Shown in pieces: positions 28,440 to 36,889 of a stretch of DNA of 64,000 bases. The notes under the pieces were generated by a model. That model searched no databases. It saw only the letters and a list, made by a program, of their open reading frames with translations, and was not told the DNA's origin. Both the position numbers and the translations under genes were made by a program. The DNA is from Streptomyces sp. S3(2020) (GTDB taxonomy: Bacteria; Actinomycetota; Actinomycetes; Streptomycetales; Streptomycetaceae), in contig NZ_JABERD010000012.1 in NCBI RefSeq assembly GCF_013044505.1, positions 37,642 through 101,641 of the forward strand, given 5' to 3'. Position 1 is the first letter of the stretch. Every line of letters starts with the position of its first letter.

Positions 28440-29755
28440 AGACCCTCCCCGGGGATCCAGTTCGTACCCGCGAGCGGTACGCGGGCCATGGCGGCGGACT
28501 CTATCGTCAGGGCGACCAGGTCCTCGGGCTCCAGATTGAGGAGGTGTCCCTTGCCACAGGCGCGGGCGAGGGTCTGGGCCTCCATGGTCATCACCCGCAG
28601 GAAGTTCGCGAGCCGGCGGCCGGCGTCGACGGGGTCCAGGCGGGCGGACAGTTCCTCGTCCTGGGTGGAGATGCCGGCCGGGTCACGGCCGTCCTGGTAG
28701 TCGTCGAAGTAGCCGGCCGCGGAGCCCAGTCGACGGTATTCGGCGTCGTACTTCGGGTGGTTGTCGCCGAGCGCGATCAGCGCGGCGGTGCCGATGGCGA
28801 CCGCGTCCGCGCCGAGGGCGAGGGCCTTGGCCATGTCGGCGCCGCCCCGGATGCCGCCGGAGACGATCAGCTGGACCTCGCGGTGCACGCCCAACTCCTG
28901 GAGGGCGCGCACGGCTTGGGGCAGGGCGGCCAGGGTGGGGATGCCGACGTGCTCGATGAAGACGTCCTGGGTGGCGGCCGTGCCGCCCTGCATGCCGTCG
29001 ACGACCACGACGTCCGCGCCCGCGTGGACGGCCAGCTTCACGTCGTAGTAGGTCCGGGTCGCGCCGACCTTCACATAGATCGGCTTCTCCCAGTCGGTGA
29101 TCTCGCGCAGTTCGAGGATCTTGATGGCGAGGTCGTCGGGGCCGGTCCAGTCGGGGTGGCGGCAGGCGCTGCGCTGGTCGATGCCGACGGGCAGGGTCCG
29201 CATGCCGGCGACCCGCTCGGTGATCTTCTGGCCGAGCAGCATGCCTCCGCCGCCGGGCTTGGCGCCCTGTCCGAGGACGATCTCGATGGCGTCGGCGGCG
29301 CGCAGGTCGTCGGGGTTCATGCCGTAGCGGGACGGCAGGTACTGGTAGACGAGGTGCTTGGAGTGGCCGCGCTCCTCGGGGGTCATGCCGCCGTCGCCGG
29401 TGGTCGTGGAGGTCCCCACCTCGCTGGCGCCGCGTCCGAGGGCTTCCTTGGCCTGGGCGGACAGAGCGCCGAAGCTCATGCCGGCGATGGTGACCGGGGT
29501 GGCCAGCCTGAGAGGGTTCTTGGCGTGCCGGGTGCCGAGCAGGACGTCCGTGTCGCAGCGTTCACGGTAACCCTCCAGCGGATAGCGGGACATGGAGGCG
29601 CCGAGCAGCAGCAGGTCGTCGAAGTGCGGGAGTCGCCGCTTGGCGCCCCAGCCGCGGATGTCGTAGATGCCGGTCTCGGCGGCGCGCTGGATGGCGTGGA
29701 TGGTGGCGCGGTCGAAGGTCGCCGACTCGCGCAGTCCGTGGGATGCGGGTTCCAT
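28436..29755 (-). CDS. mgsC: FMN-binding glutamate-synthase-family protein; N-methylglutamate synthase subunit C-like
   Basis: 439 residues matching the FMN/synthase domain of glutamate synthase as a separate protein: PVTIAGMSFGALSAQAKEALGRGA, GTSTTTGDGGMTPEER, LGQGAKPGGGGMLLGQKI, YVKVGATRTYYDVKLAVHAGADVVVVDGMQGGT, LIVSGGIRGGADMAKALALGADAVAIG. In N-methylglutamate synthase the three GOGAT-like pieces (amidotransferase, FMN domain, GXGXG domain) are separate, and such a set is what lies here. The subunit would transfer an amine between glutamine or gamma-glutamylmethylamide and 2-oxoglutarate/glutamate. An ordinary split glutamate synthase is the alternative. Confidence 0.85.
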   Translation of the reverse strand: MEPASHGLRESATFDRATIHAIQRAAETGIYDIRGWGAKRRLPHFDDLLLLGASMSRYPLEGYRERCDTDVLLGTRHAKNPLRLATPVTIAGMSFGALSAQAKEALGRGASEVGTSTTTGDGGMTPEERGHSKHLVYQYLPSRYGMNPDDLRAADAIEIVLGQGAKPGGGGMLLGQKITERVAGMRTLPVGIDQRSACRHPDWTGPDDLAIKILELREITDWEKPIYVKVGATRTYYDVKLAVHAGADVVVVDGMQGGTAATQDVFIEHVGIPTLAALPQAVRALQELGVHREVQLIVSGGIRGGADMAKALALGADAVAIGTAALIALGDNHPKYDAEYRRLGSAAGYFDDYQDGRDPAGISTQDEELSARLDPVDAGRRLANFLRVMTMEAQTLARACGKGHLLNLEPEDLVALTIESAAMARVPLAGTNWIPGEGL

Positions 29756-29769
29756 GGGGTCGAACTCCC

Positions 29770-30444
29770 TCAGTACGCGGCGGTGTTGTCGACGTTGAAG
29801 TGGTACAGCTCCCGGGCCGATCCGTAGCGGCGGAAGTCGGCCGGGTCCTCGTCCCGCTCGGCCGCCTTCAGCAACTCGGCGAGTTCCGCGAGGTGTTCGG
29901 GCCGCATTTCCTTCTCGACGCAGTCCGCGCCGAGGGACTTCACCGTGCCTCTGACGTATATGCGGGCCTCGTACAGCGAGTCCCCGAGGGCGTCGCCCGC
30001 GTCACCGCAGACGACCAGGCGGCCGGCCTGCCCCATGAACGCGCTCATGTGGCCGACGTCTTGGCCGACGACGATGTCCACGCCCTTCATCGAGATGCCA
30101 CAGCGCGCGGACGCGTCCCCGTCGATCACCAGCAGGCCGCCGTGCGCGGTGGCGCCGGCCGACTGGGAGGCGTTGCCGTGCACGCGGACCGTGCCGGACA
30201 TCATGTTCTCGGCGACCCCGGTGCCCGCGTTGCCGTGGACGGTGACGGTGGCGCGCTGGTTCATGCCGGCGCAGTAGTAGCCGACGTGGCCTTCGATGTC
30301 GACGGTGAGGTTCTCGCGGATCCCGCAGGCCACGGCATGCGCGCCGCGCGGGTTCAGTACCCGCCAGGCCGCCGCGGGCGCCTCGTGCAGGGCCTGGTTG
30401 AGCTCGCGTACCGGCGTCGCCGCCAGGTCGATCAGCGTCGCCAT
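29770..30444 (-). CDS. mgsB: GXGXG-domain glutamate-synthase-type subunit; N-methylglutamate synthase subunit B-like
   Basis: 224 residues made of the parallel beta-helix GXGXG domain found at the end of glutamate synthase large subunits: repeated VTVHGNAGTGVAENMMSGTV, VRVHGNASQSAGATAHGGLL, VIDGDASARCGISMKGVDIV, VVCGDAGDALGDSLYEARIY. As a stand-alone protein it is typical of split GOGATs and of N-methylglutamate synthase. Start overlaps the amidotransferase gene by 13 bases; 14 bases then separate it from the FMN subunit gene. Confidence 0.87.
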   Translation of the reverse strand: MATLIDLAATPVRELNQALHEAPAAAWRVLNPRGAHAVACGIRENLTVDIEGHVGYYCAGMNQRATVTVHGNAGTGVAENMMSGTVRVHGNASQSAGATAHGGLLVIDGDASARCGISMKGVDIVVGQDVGHMSAFMGQAGRLVVCGDAGDALGDSLYEARIYVRGTVKSLGADCVEKEMRPEHLAELAELLKAAERDEDPADFRRYGSARELYHFNVDNTAAY

Positions 30445-31289
30445 ACGTACACCTCTTCCGGCTCGGGTTCGAAGATGCGGGCGTTCTCGATGCCCGGCAG
30501 GACGTCGAGCGCCCGGTATTCGGAGGCCATCGCGACCCAGGCGTCGGTCTCGGCGACGAGCGCCGGCTTGCAGGCGATGGCGTCACGGACGACCGCGAAG
30601 GAGTCGCCGGTGGAGACGAGCAGGGTATAGAAGCCGTCGAAGCGTTCGCACAGCAGCCGCAGTGCCTTCTCCAGGTCGGCGCCCTGTTCCAGGTGGTGCG
30701 CGATGAAGCGGGCGCCGACCTCGGAGTCGTTCTCGCTGTCGAACTCGACGCCCTGGGCGCGCAGTTCACGGCGGATGGTGGCGTGGTTGGCGAAGGAGCC
30801 GTTGTGCACCAGGCACTGTCCGGGGCCGACGGAGAAGGGGTGGGCGCCCTCGGGGGTGACGGCGGACTCGGTGGCCATGCGGGTGTGGCCGACGCCCTGC
30901 CAGCCGGTGACGGAGGCGAGCCCGAAGGAGTCGGCCAGTTCGAGCGGGTTGCCGGTGCCTTTGAGTACGGCGAAGCCCTCGCCGGAGCCGATGATCCTGG
31001 CGCCGGGAAGCGCGGCGGCGACCTCGGCGGCATCCGCGTGCACGACGGTGGTGGCGTCGGCGTCGTGGGCGACCGTGCCGGGCAGGGCCTGAGCGACCTC
31101 GGCCGGTGAGGTCCCCAGCACCGATACGACGGTTCGGCCGGGCGGCGACAGGCGCGGGTCGCCGTACACCGCGACACCCGCCGAGTCCGGGCCGCGCTCG
31201 ACGACCTGTCCGAGCATCGCGGTCAGCAGTTCGCCCAGCCGCGGTTCGAGGGAGGGCTCGCGCAGATGGAGCCCCACGATTCCGCACAT
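30432..31289 (-). CDS. mgsA: Class II glutamine-amidotransferase subunit; N-methylglutamate synthase subunit A-like
   Basis: 285 residues; begins MCGIVGLHLRE, so Cys2 is the N-terminal nucleophile of Ntn amidotransferases after Met removal. Further motifs: MLGQVVERGPDSAGVAVYG, GVGHTRMATES, CLVHNGSFANHATIRREL, and the NDSEVGARFIAHHLEQG segment. It would release ammonia or methylamine from glutamine or gamma-glutamylmethylamide and pass it to the FMN subunit. A longer in-frame upstream extension was rejected because the catalytic Cys must be at position 2. Confidence 0.9.
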   Translation of the reverse strand: MCGIVGLHLREPSLEPRLGELLTAMLGQVVERGPDSAGVAVYGDPRLSPPGRTVVSVLGTSPAEVAQALPGTVAHDADATTVVHADAAEVAAALPGARIIGSGEGFAVLKGTGNPLELADSFGLASVTGWQGVGHTRMATESAVTPEGAHPFSVGPGQCLVHNGSFANHATIRRELRAQGVEFDSENDSEVGARFIAHHLEQGADLEKALRLLCERFDGFYTLLVSTGDSFAVVRDAIACKPALVAETDAWVAMASEYRALDVLPGIENARIFEPEPEEVYVWRR

Positions 31290-31300
31290 CTCAGGTCCCT

Positions 31301-32635
31301 TCAGAAGGCGGTCAGATAGCGGTCGAGCTCCCAGGGGCCGACCGTGGCGTGCCAGTCGAAGAACTCCTCGCGTTTGAGGTCGGCGAAGTAGCGGCTCACG
31401 CCCGACCCGGCCGCGTCCAGGGCGCCGCTGATCACCTCGTCCTCCTGGAGCGCCTCGACGGCGTGCAGCAGGGTGGGCGGGAGTTCCGGGCCCTTGCCGG
31501 CCGCGCCCGGTTCGCCCGGGTCGAGGCCGCGTTCGATGCCGTCGAGGCCCGCGGCGAGCGCGGCGGCAGCGGCGAGGTAGGGGTTGGCGGCCCCGTCTCC
31601 GCCGCGCAGTTCGACGCGGTTGCCGTCGGGGACGCGGATGAAGTGGGTGCGGTCGTTGCCGCCGTAACTCGCCAGGCGCGGTGACCAGGTGGCGCCCGAG
31701 CGGGTGGAGACCGCTCCGGTGCGCTTGTAGGAGTTGACCGTCGGCGCGATCACGGCCTGGAGCGCGCGGGCGTGTTCGACGATTCCGGCGACGAAGGAGT
31801 AGGCGAGCGGGGAGAGGCCGAGGCCGCGTCCGTCGGTGGCGTCGGGGAAGGCCGGCTCGTCGCCCCGCCACAGCGAGATGTGCAGATGCATGCCGGTGCC
31901 GGTGCGGTCGGTGAACGGCTTCGGCATGAACGTGGCGGTCATGCCGCGCTGTTCGGCCAGTACCGAGACCAGGTAGCGCATGGTGATGACCCGGTCGGCG
32001 GTGGTGAGGGCGTCGGCGTGCTTGAAGTTCTGCTCGAACTGGCCGTTGCCGTCCTCGTGGTCGTTGGCGTAGTTGCCCCAGCCGAGGAAGTTCATGGCGC
32101 TGGAGACCGCGGTGAGGTGGTCGTACATACGGGTCAGGCCGCGGGCGTCGTAACAGGGCTGGCTGGCGGTGTCCTTGGGGTCGGCGACGCTGAGGACACC
32201 GTGTTCGTCGCGGTTGACGAGGAAGTACTCGACCTCGGCGCCGACCGAGGGGGCGAGTCCGTGTGCCGCGGCCCGCTCCAGCAGGGTGCGCAGGATGACG
32301 CGTGGGGCGTACGGCCAGGGTTCGCCCTCCACGTACGGGTCGCAGTGGACGAGGGCGAGGCCGGGCTTCACGAAGGGCAGGGGGGTGTAGGAGCGGGCGT
32401 CCGGACGGGCGACGACATCGGGGTCGCTGGGCTGCTGGCCGAGTGCTCCGGCCGCGTATCCGGCGAACCCGACGCCCTCGTCGCGGAGTTCCTCGACGGC
32501 CTGGGCGGGGACGAGTTTGGCGCACGGTTTGCCGGTCAGGTCGACGAAGACGGCGAGCACGAACTCGATGCCGTCGGCGCGGACCAGTTCGGCGAGATCA
32601 GGGAGTTCGGCGGGATCGGGGGCGGCGGTCACCAT
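31301..32635 (-). CDS. glnT: Type III glutamine synthetase-like enzyme (GlnT; candidate gamma-glutamylmethylamide synthetase)
   Basis: 444 residues, GS fold. Visible: N-terminal beta-grasp with VLAVFVDLTGKPCAKLVP, the glutamate/metal site GAEVEYFLVNRDEHG, GNGQFEQNF, the HxH segment MPKPFTDRTGTGMHLHISLW, and the RTHFIRVPDGNRVELRGGDGAANPYL ATP/Glu site. In methylamine users this subfamily ligates methylamine to glutamate (GMAS). The adjacent N-methylglutamate-synthase-like subunits favour that reading; plain ammonia ligation is possible. AAGGAGG, 6 bases before the ATG. First gene of the six-gene operon. Confidence 0.85.
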   Translation of the reverse strand: MVTAAPDPAELPDLAELVRADGIEFVLAVFVDLTGKPCAKLVPAQAVEELRDEGVGFAGYAAGALGQQPSDPDVVARPDARSYTPLPFVKPGLALVHCDPYVEGEPWPYAPRVILRTLLERAAAHGLAPSVGAEVEYFLVNRDEHGVLSVADPKDTASQPCYDARGLTRMYDHLTAVSSAMNFLGWGNYANDHEDGNGQFEQNFKHADALTTADRVITMRYLVSVLAEQRGMTATFMPKPFTDRTGTGMHLHISLWRGDEPAFPDATDGRGLGLSPLAYSFVAGIVEHARALQAVIAPTVNSYKRTGAVSTRSGATWSPRLASYGGNDRTHFIRVPDGNRVELRGGDGAANPYLAAAAALAAGLDGIERGLDPGEPGAAGKGPELPPTLLHAVEALQEDEVISGALDAAGSGVSRYFADLKREEFFDWHATVGPWELDRYLTAF

Positions 32636-32649
32636 GGGCCCCTCCTTAG

Positions 32650-32692
32650 GGTGTCCACTGCGGTGAATCGTTGTTGCATATGAGTAGACACC
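32650..32692. promoter_or_regulatory. Dyad in the glnT control region
   Basis: GGTGTCCACT (32650-32659) and AGTAGACACC (32683-32692): 10-base arms with one mismatch, 23 bases apart, just upstream of the glnT Shine-Dalgarno. Between them lies TGCATAT (32675-32681), rare in this GC-rich DNA. It could be an operator or a leader hairpin. Confidence 0.45.
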
Positions 32693-32741
32693 GATGGCGT
32701 TTCGGAGAGATTTCCGCCGTGGAAGGTCCCGGTAAGCCGAA

Positions 32742-32779
32742 GGGCCGGGCACCACCTCCCAAGAGGCGGAACCCGGCCC
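32742..32779 (-). terminator. Hairpin terminator after the GntR gene
   Basis: GGGCCGGG (32742-32749) pairs with CCCGGCCC (32772-32779), and an inner CCTC-CCAA-GAGG helix fills the loop. It is 10 bases past the gntR stop, separating that operon from glnT. Confidence 0.7.
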
Positions 32780-32789
32780 TGGCGCACCG

Positions 32790-33515
32790 TCAGGAGGTGT
32801 GCGGGCCGCCGATCGGCAGCCCCGCCAGCAGGGCGCGTCGGCTCGCCCTGACGTGCTCACGCATCACCTGCTCGGCGCTGTCGCCGTCCTTCTCCAGGAT
32901 CAGCTCCAGGACGACATGGTGCTCACGGTCCGACTGGAGGACCCGGCCCGGCCGGCTCAGCGAGGTGTGCACCAGCCGTGAGTAGTAGGCCAGCTGGTTC
33001 ATCAGCATCCGGTAGTGGGCCTCCAGCTTGCTGTTGTCGGCACCGGTGATCAGCAGGTCGTGGAACTCCTGGACCAGCTCCGCGTACCGCTCCCGGTCGT
33101 CCCGGGCCACCGCCTCGTCGGACTCCCGCAGGTTGCGTTCCAGCAGGTCGATCTCCGCGACACGGCCGCGCCGGGCGAGGAGCCGGGCCGCGGCGCCCTC
33201 GATGAGCTCCTTCATCTCGAAGAGCTCCGTGATCTCACGGCGCGAGGGCGTGGAGACGAACGTCCCGACGCGCGGCCTGATCTCGACGAGCCCCTCGGTC
33301 TGCAACTGCTTGAGGGCTTCGCGCACCGGCGTCCGGCTGACGCCGAACTCCTCCGCGAGGGCGAGCTCCGAGAGCGGGGCGCCGGGTTCGATGTCGCCCT
33401 TGATGATCCGCCCGCGCATCTCGGCGATCACCCTGCCCTGCATCGACCCTCCCCCGGCCTCCGACCGGGGGGACCCCGACTTCGGTTCGCCCTGCGGGCC
33501 CTCTGCGCGATTCAC
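32790..33515 (-). CDS. GntR-family regulator with FCD domain
   Basis: 241 residues. Winged helix about 25-95: MRGRIIKGDIEPGAPLSELA, EEFGVSRTPVREALKQLQTEGL, VEIRPRVGTFVS. The FCD ligand domain has the metal-site residues expected in EFHDLLITGADN and REHHVVLELI and HVRASRR. FCD regulators bind carboxylates or amino acids. The GTG start with AGGAGGG was used; ATG at residue 25 with GGGGGAGGG is a real alternative. It is the last gene of the BCCT operon and the likely switch for the divergent catabolic genes. Confidence 0.9.
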   Translation of the reverse strand: MNRAEGPQGEPKSGSPRSEAGGGSMQGRVIAEMRGRIIKGDIEPGAPLSELALAEEFGVSRTPVREALKQLQTEGLVEIRPRVGTFVSTPSRREITELFEMKELIEGAAARLLARRGRVAEIDLLERNLRESDEAVARDDRERYAELVQEFHDLLITGADNSKLEAHYRMLMNQLAYYSRLVHTSLSRPGRVLQSDREHHVVLELILEKDGDSAEQVMREHVRASRRALLAGLPIGGPHTS

Positions 33516-33525
33516 CGAACCCTCC

Positions 33526-34029
33526 TCATCCCAGCGGCGCGAGCGCGCCGCCGTCGAAGAACTTACCCGCGCTGTAGACCATCGGATGACGCTCGGAGAC
33601 CGCGGCGTGCACCACGCGGCAGATGAACACGGTGTGGGTGCTCGCCTGGAGCCGCTCGCGGATCTCGACCTCCATCCGCGCGCTGCTCCGGGCGATCAGC
33701 GGGCTGCCGAACGGGCCGGGCTCCCAGTCGAGGTCCTTGAACTTGTCGTCGGCCTTGCTCGCGAACCTGCCGACGACGTCGAGCTGGTCCGTGGAGAGGA
33801 TGTTGATCGCCAGATGGTCCGCCCGGAACAGACAGTCGTGGGTGGACGAGGTGTGCTGGACGCACACCATCACCGTGGCGGGGTCGAGCGAGATGCTCGA
33901 GAACGCGTTGACGGCCAGCCCTCTGGGGGTTTCCCCGTCCATCGCGGTCACGACCGTGACACCGGTGACGAACTGCCGGTTGACCTGCTTCATCACATCG
34001 AGGTCGGGCTTCGCGGCGAGCGCGGCCAT
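33526..34029 (-). CDS. Flavin reductase (HpaC/RutF-like) family protein
   Basis: 167 residues, split-barrel flavin reductase: FVTGVTVVTAMDGETPRGLAVNAFSSISLDP, VCVQHTSSTHDCL, FAINIL-type segment LAINILSTDQLDVVGRFA, and C-terminal FFDGG. It would supply reduced FMN/FAD to a flavin-dependent monooxygenase; the LLM-type monooxygenase at the far end of the divergent operon is the obvious partner. The ATG with AGGAG 8 bases upstream was chosen; another ATG lies 18 bases further up. Confidence 0.88.
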   Translation of the reverse strand: MAALAAKPDLDVMKQVNRQFVTGVTVVTAMDGETPRGLAVNAFSSISLDPATVMVCVQHTSSTHDCLFRADHLAINILSTDQLDVVGRFASKADDKFKDLDWEPGPFGSPLIARSSARMEVEIRERLQASTHTVFICRVVHAAVSERHPMVYSAGKFFDGGALAPLG

Positions 34030-34055
34030 GGAACTGCTCCTGTCCATCTCGGTCC

Positions 34056-34481
34056 TCAGTCCTGTCCCACCCGGATGACCCCCAGCGCCGCGAGCAGCGC
34101 CCTGGGATCCCACGTCACGTGCTCCTCGACGACCCGGTCGCCCTCGAAGCGGGCGAACGTGGCGCCGCTGACCTCGACCCGTCGCCGGGTGGCGGGGACA
34201 CCGAGGAGCGAGTTCTCGTGGGTTCCGCTGCTGTGCCAGCGAATCGCGGCCCGGTCGCCCTCCATCACGATGTCGTCGATCGTGGTGACCAGGTCGGGGA
34301 AGGCCGCCCGGGTCGAGACGATCGCGGCCTTGAAGGAGTTCAGGTCCTGCGGCTGCGGGTCCTGGCTGTGGCGGAGGTACGCCGGGCTGAGCACCGCGTC
34401 GAGAGCGTCGACGTCCCCCTCGCCCCAGGCAGCGGCCCAGGCCTTCTCGATGAGTCCGCGACGGGCGTCAGAGTGCGGCAC
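34056..34481 (-). CDS. SnoaL-like / NTF2-fold protein
   Basis: 141 residues, NTF2 cone fold: RGLIEKAWAAAWGEGDVDALDAVLSPAYLRH, FPDLVTTIDDIVMEGDRAAIRWHSSGTH, VEEHVTWDPRALLAALG. SnoaL-like proteins are cyclases, hydrolases, isomerases or of no known activity. Here it starts (GTG, AAGGAG upstream) 14 bases before the end of the transporter gene, so it is coupled to it and probably acts in the same degradative pathway, e.g. on an unstable ring-opening product (inference). Confidence 0.82.
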   Translation of the reverse strand: MPHSDARRGLIEKAWAAAWGEGDVDALDAVLSPAYLRHSQDPQPQDLNSFKAAIVSTRAAFPDLVTTIDDIVMEGDRAAIRWHSSGTHENSLLGVPATRRRVEVSGATFARFEGDRVVEEHVTWDPRALLAALGVIRVGQD

Positions 34482-36051
34482 CGGACTTCTCCTTCCTGTC
34501 CGCGCTCAGTTCCTTCCAGAAGGACACCGCCAGTCCGGCGATGATCACGAGGAACGGCAAGGACGTCACGATGACGGTGTTCTGAAGGGCGTTCAGTCCG
34601 CCGGCGAGCATCAGGACGACGGCGGTGACACCGGTGAGGACGCCCCAGAGGATGAGCACCGAACGGCGTGGGGTGAGTGAACCGTCCGAGGTCATCATGG
34701 AGAGCACGTAGGTGTTGGCGTCCGCGCCGGAGACGAAGAACATCACGACCAGGATGATCGCGATCACCGAGGTGACCGAGGCGAGCGGGAAGTGGTCCAG
34801 GGTCGCGAAGAACGCGCTGTTGATGTCGGCCGCGGTCTGCTTGGCGATGTCGCCGCCCTCGTACATGTCGACGTGGATCGCCGTGCCGCCGAAGACCGTG
34901 AACCAGGTGAAGAACACCACGCTGGGCACGACCAGGACGCCCATGATGAAGCCGCGGATGGTGCGGCCCCGTGAGATGCGGGCCAGGAAGACGCCGACGA
35001 AGGCGCCCCAGGAGACCCACCAGGCCATCATGAAGTAGGTCCACCACTGCATCCATTCGAGCCCGCCGAAGGCGGTGCCCTGGAGGCTCATCCGGAAGAA
35101 GTCGGTGGCCCACTGGCCCACGGACTCGATGTACAGGTTCGCGATGAACACGGCCGGGCCGACGACCAGCATGAAGACGAAGAGCCCGATCGCCAGCAGG
35201 GTGCTGCCCTGGCTCAGGAACTTGATGCCCTTGCTGACGCCGGTCACCGCCGAGAGCGTGAAGATCGAGGTGACGGCGGCGATGATCAGCACCTGGCTGA
35301 CGTTGTTGACCGGCATCCCCCACAGTCTGCCGAGCCCGTTGTTGACCTGGAGTGCTCCCAGGCCGAGGGAGGTCGTGGTGCCGAAGAGGGTCGCGAAGAC
35401 GGCGAGTACGTCGATCGTCTTGCCGATCGGCCCGTTCACCCGGTCCCCGAGCAGCGGTACGAACAGCTGGCTCACCAGGGTGCGGCGGCCCTTGCGGTGG
35501 GTCGAGTAGGCGATGGCCAGACCGAAGACGGCGAAGATCGCCCAGGCCTGGAGGCCCCAGTCGAAGTAGGAGTACTGGAGGGCGCGGACGGCCGCCGCCG
35601 GGGTGTTGGGCTCGGCGAGACCGTGCGGCGGCGACGCCAGGTGGGAGATCGGTTCGGCGACCCCGTACGAGACGAGTCCGATGCCCATGACCGCGCTGAG
35701 GATCATGGCGAACCAGGTGAGGGTCGAGAACTCGGGGCGGTCCTCGTCCTTGCCCAGGCGGATGTCGCCGGCCGGGCTGAAGGCGAGGAACACCAGGAAG
35801 ATCAGGATGGCGAGCGTGATCACCAGATAGGACCAGCCGAACGTGGAGGTCACCCAGTTCAGCGACGTGTCGGTGACCTTGTTCAGGTTGTCGGTGAAAA
35901 GCACCGCCCAGGCCACGAAGATCGCGGAGATACCGAGCGAGGTCCAGAAGACGGATCCGAGCCTGCCGCCGTCGTCCGAGGTGCCTTGCGCACCGCTGCC
36001 CGACTGTGGCGCGGGTGTCGTCTCCGCGCCGGTCCGAAGGTGACTGGACAT
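34468..36051 (-). CDS. BCCT-family (betaine/carnitine/choline) transporter
   Basis: 527 residues, 12 membrane helices. BCCT hallmarks: FSTLTWFAMILSAVMGIGLV (glycine-rich TM), YGVAEPISHLASPP, the YFDWGLQAWAIFA segment, and the WWTYFMMAWWVSWGAFVGVFLARISRGRTIR core with the tryptophan-rich substrate box. Family members import quaternary-ammonium compounds such as betaine, carnitine or choline with Na+ or H+. No long osmosensing C-terminal tail is seen, so a catabolic uptake role fits better than osmoprotection. First gene of its operon; divergent from the AA_synth/LLM operon. Confidence 0.92.
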   Translation of the reverse strand: MSSHLRTGAETTPAPQSGSGAQGTSDDGGRLGSVFWTSLGISAIFVAWAVLFTDNLNKVTDTSLNWVTSTFGWSYLVITLAILIFLVFLAFSPAGDIRLGKDEDRPEFSTLTWFAMILSAVMGIGLVSYGVAEPISHLASPPHGLAEPNTPAAAVRALQYSYFDWGLQAWAIFAVFGLAIAYSTHRKGRRTLVSQLFVPLLGDRVNGPIGKTIDVLAVFATLFGTTTSLGLGALQVNNGLGRLWGMPVNNVSQVLIIAAVTSIFTLSAVTGVSKGIKFLSQGSTLLAIGLFVFMLVVGPAVFIANLYIESVGQWATDFFRMSLQGTAFGGLEWMQWWTYFMMAWWVSWGAFVGVFLARISRGRTIRGFIMGVLVVPSVVFFTWFTVFGGTAIHVDMYEGGDIAKQTAADINSAFFATLDHFPLASVTSVIAIILVVMFFVSGADANTYVLSMMTSDGSLTPRRSVLILWGVLTGVTAVVLMLAGGLNALQNTVIVTSLPFLVIIAGLAVSFWKELSADRKEKSGAAL

Positions 36052-36165
36052 GAAACTCCTTAAGAGTCCGCAGAGCCTGATGCCCCCGCTCTGGCATGCA
36101 AGAAGCAGTAAGGCATGTCACAGATGGAGCGTCAAGAGTTCGCCTGCGCGGAATCCGGTTAACTT

Positions 36166-36186
36166 TGCGTATCGCTGATATATGCA
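36166..36186. promoter_or_regulatory. Dyad in the BCCT / AA_synth divergent promoter region
   Basis: TGCGTAT-7-ATATGCA: 7-base arms with one mismatch in the middle of a 211-base divergent control region that is clearly AT-richer than its surroundings. The ATATGCA half (TGCATAT on the other strand) also occurs in the glnT leader. Candidate operator for the FCD GntR protein. Nearby GGCATG occurs twice (around 36093 and 36112). Confidence 0.4.
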
Positions 36187-36262
36187 GTTCAGGACCGCAT
36201 TTATGGCGTCGGCCAGCTCACCCCTTGACCACCGCAGATGACGATGCCTATCGTCCTGTGCC

Positions 36263-36889
36263 ATGCAAGAGCGCATGGAACATCCTGACGAGGGCATCGG
36301 TCTGCGCAAGCTCGTGCTCTACCGCGATGTCGTTCTCACCGAGGCGGGCGAGACACCCGCACAGCCCGCGCGAAGAGCCAGCGTCGCCGCGGTCATCCGC
36401 AACCCGTGGGCGGGCACCGGCCCGGCGGCCGACCTGTCCCGGCAGCAGGAGCGCATCGCTCCCGTGCTCGCCAGGTTGCTGACCGACCGACTCAGCGCTT
36501 CGCTGGGCGGCGTGGGCGAGATCCAGGCGTTCGGCAAGGCCGCCATCGTCGGTACGGCGGGCGAGATCGAGCACGCCGGTGCCCTCATCCACACCCCGTA
36601 CTTCGGCAATCTGGTGCGGGAGTACCTCCAGGGCGAGTCGATCATCTGCTTCGCCGACGCCCGTGCCGAGGCGGGCGAGACGCTGGTCGTGCCGCTCTGG
36701 CACAAGACACACGCCTCGACGCGCAGCCACTACCAGACCATCAGCGCCCGCGTCTGCGACGCCCCGCGCGCGGACGAGATCGTCGTCATCGCGGCCGCGT
36801 CGACGGGCCCGCGCCCGCACCCCCGGATCGGGGACCGCATGACCGACCCCGTCGTCACCACCGAGAGCCTGGAGGTTGTTCCCTCATGA
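36263..36889 (+). CDS. AA_synth (DUF1185) family protein, paralogue 1
   Basis: 208 residues of the poorly characterised AA_synth family (PF06684). Conserved segments: RASVAAVIRNPWAGTGPAADL, EIQAFGKAAIVGTAGEIEHAGALIHTPYFGNLVR, VVPLWHKTHASTRSHYQTI, and DAPRADEIVVIAAASTGPRPHPRIG. Despite the name no amino-acid-synthesis role is established. A TATCGT -10-like element ends 9 bases before the ATG and no Shine-Dalgarno is seen, so the message may be leaderless. First gene of the six-gene catabolic operon. Confidence 0.85.
   Translation: MQERMEHPDEGIGLRKLVLYRDVVLTEAGETPAQPARRASVAAVIRNPWAGTGPAADLSRQQERIAPVLARLLTDRLSASLGGVGEIQAFGKAAIVGTAGEIEHAGALIHTPYFGNLVREYLQGESIICFADARAEAGETLVVPLWHKTHASTRSHYQTISARVCDAPRADEIVVIAAASTGPRPHPRIGDRMTDPVVTTESLEVVPS

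Noticed and set aside
28544..29827. 427-residue plus-strand open frame
   Set aside because: Antisense shadow of the FMN glutamate-synthase-like gene, low-complexity composition.
31290..32525. Upstream extension of the amidotransferase frame
   Set aside because: Class II amidotransferases need Cys at position 2, which fixes the start at the MCGIVG codons.
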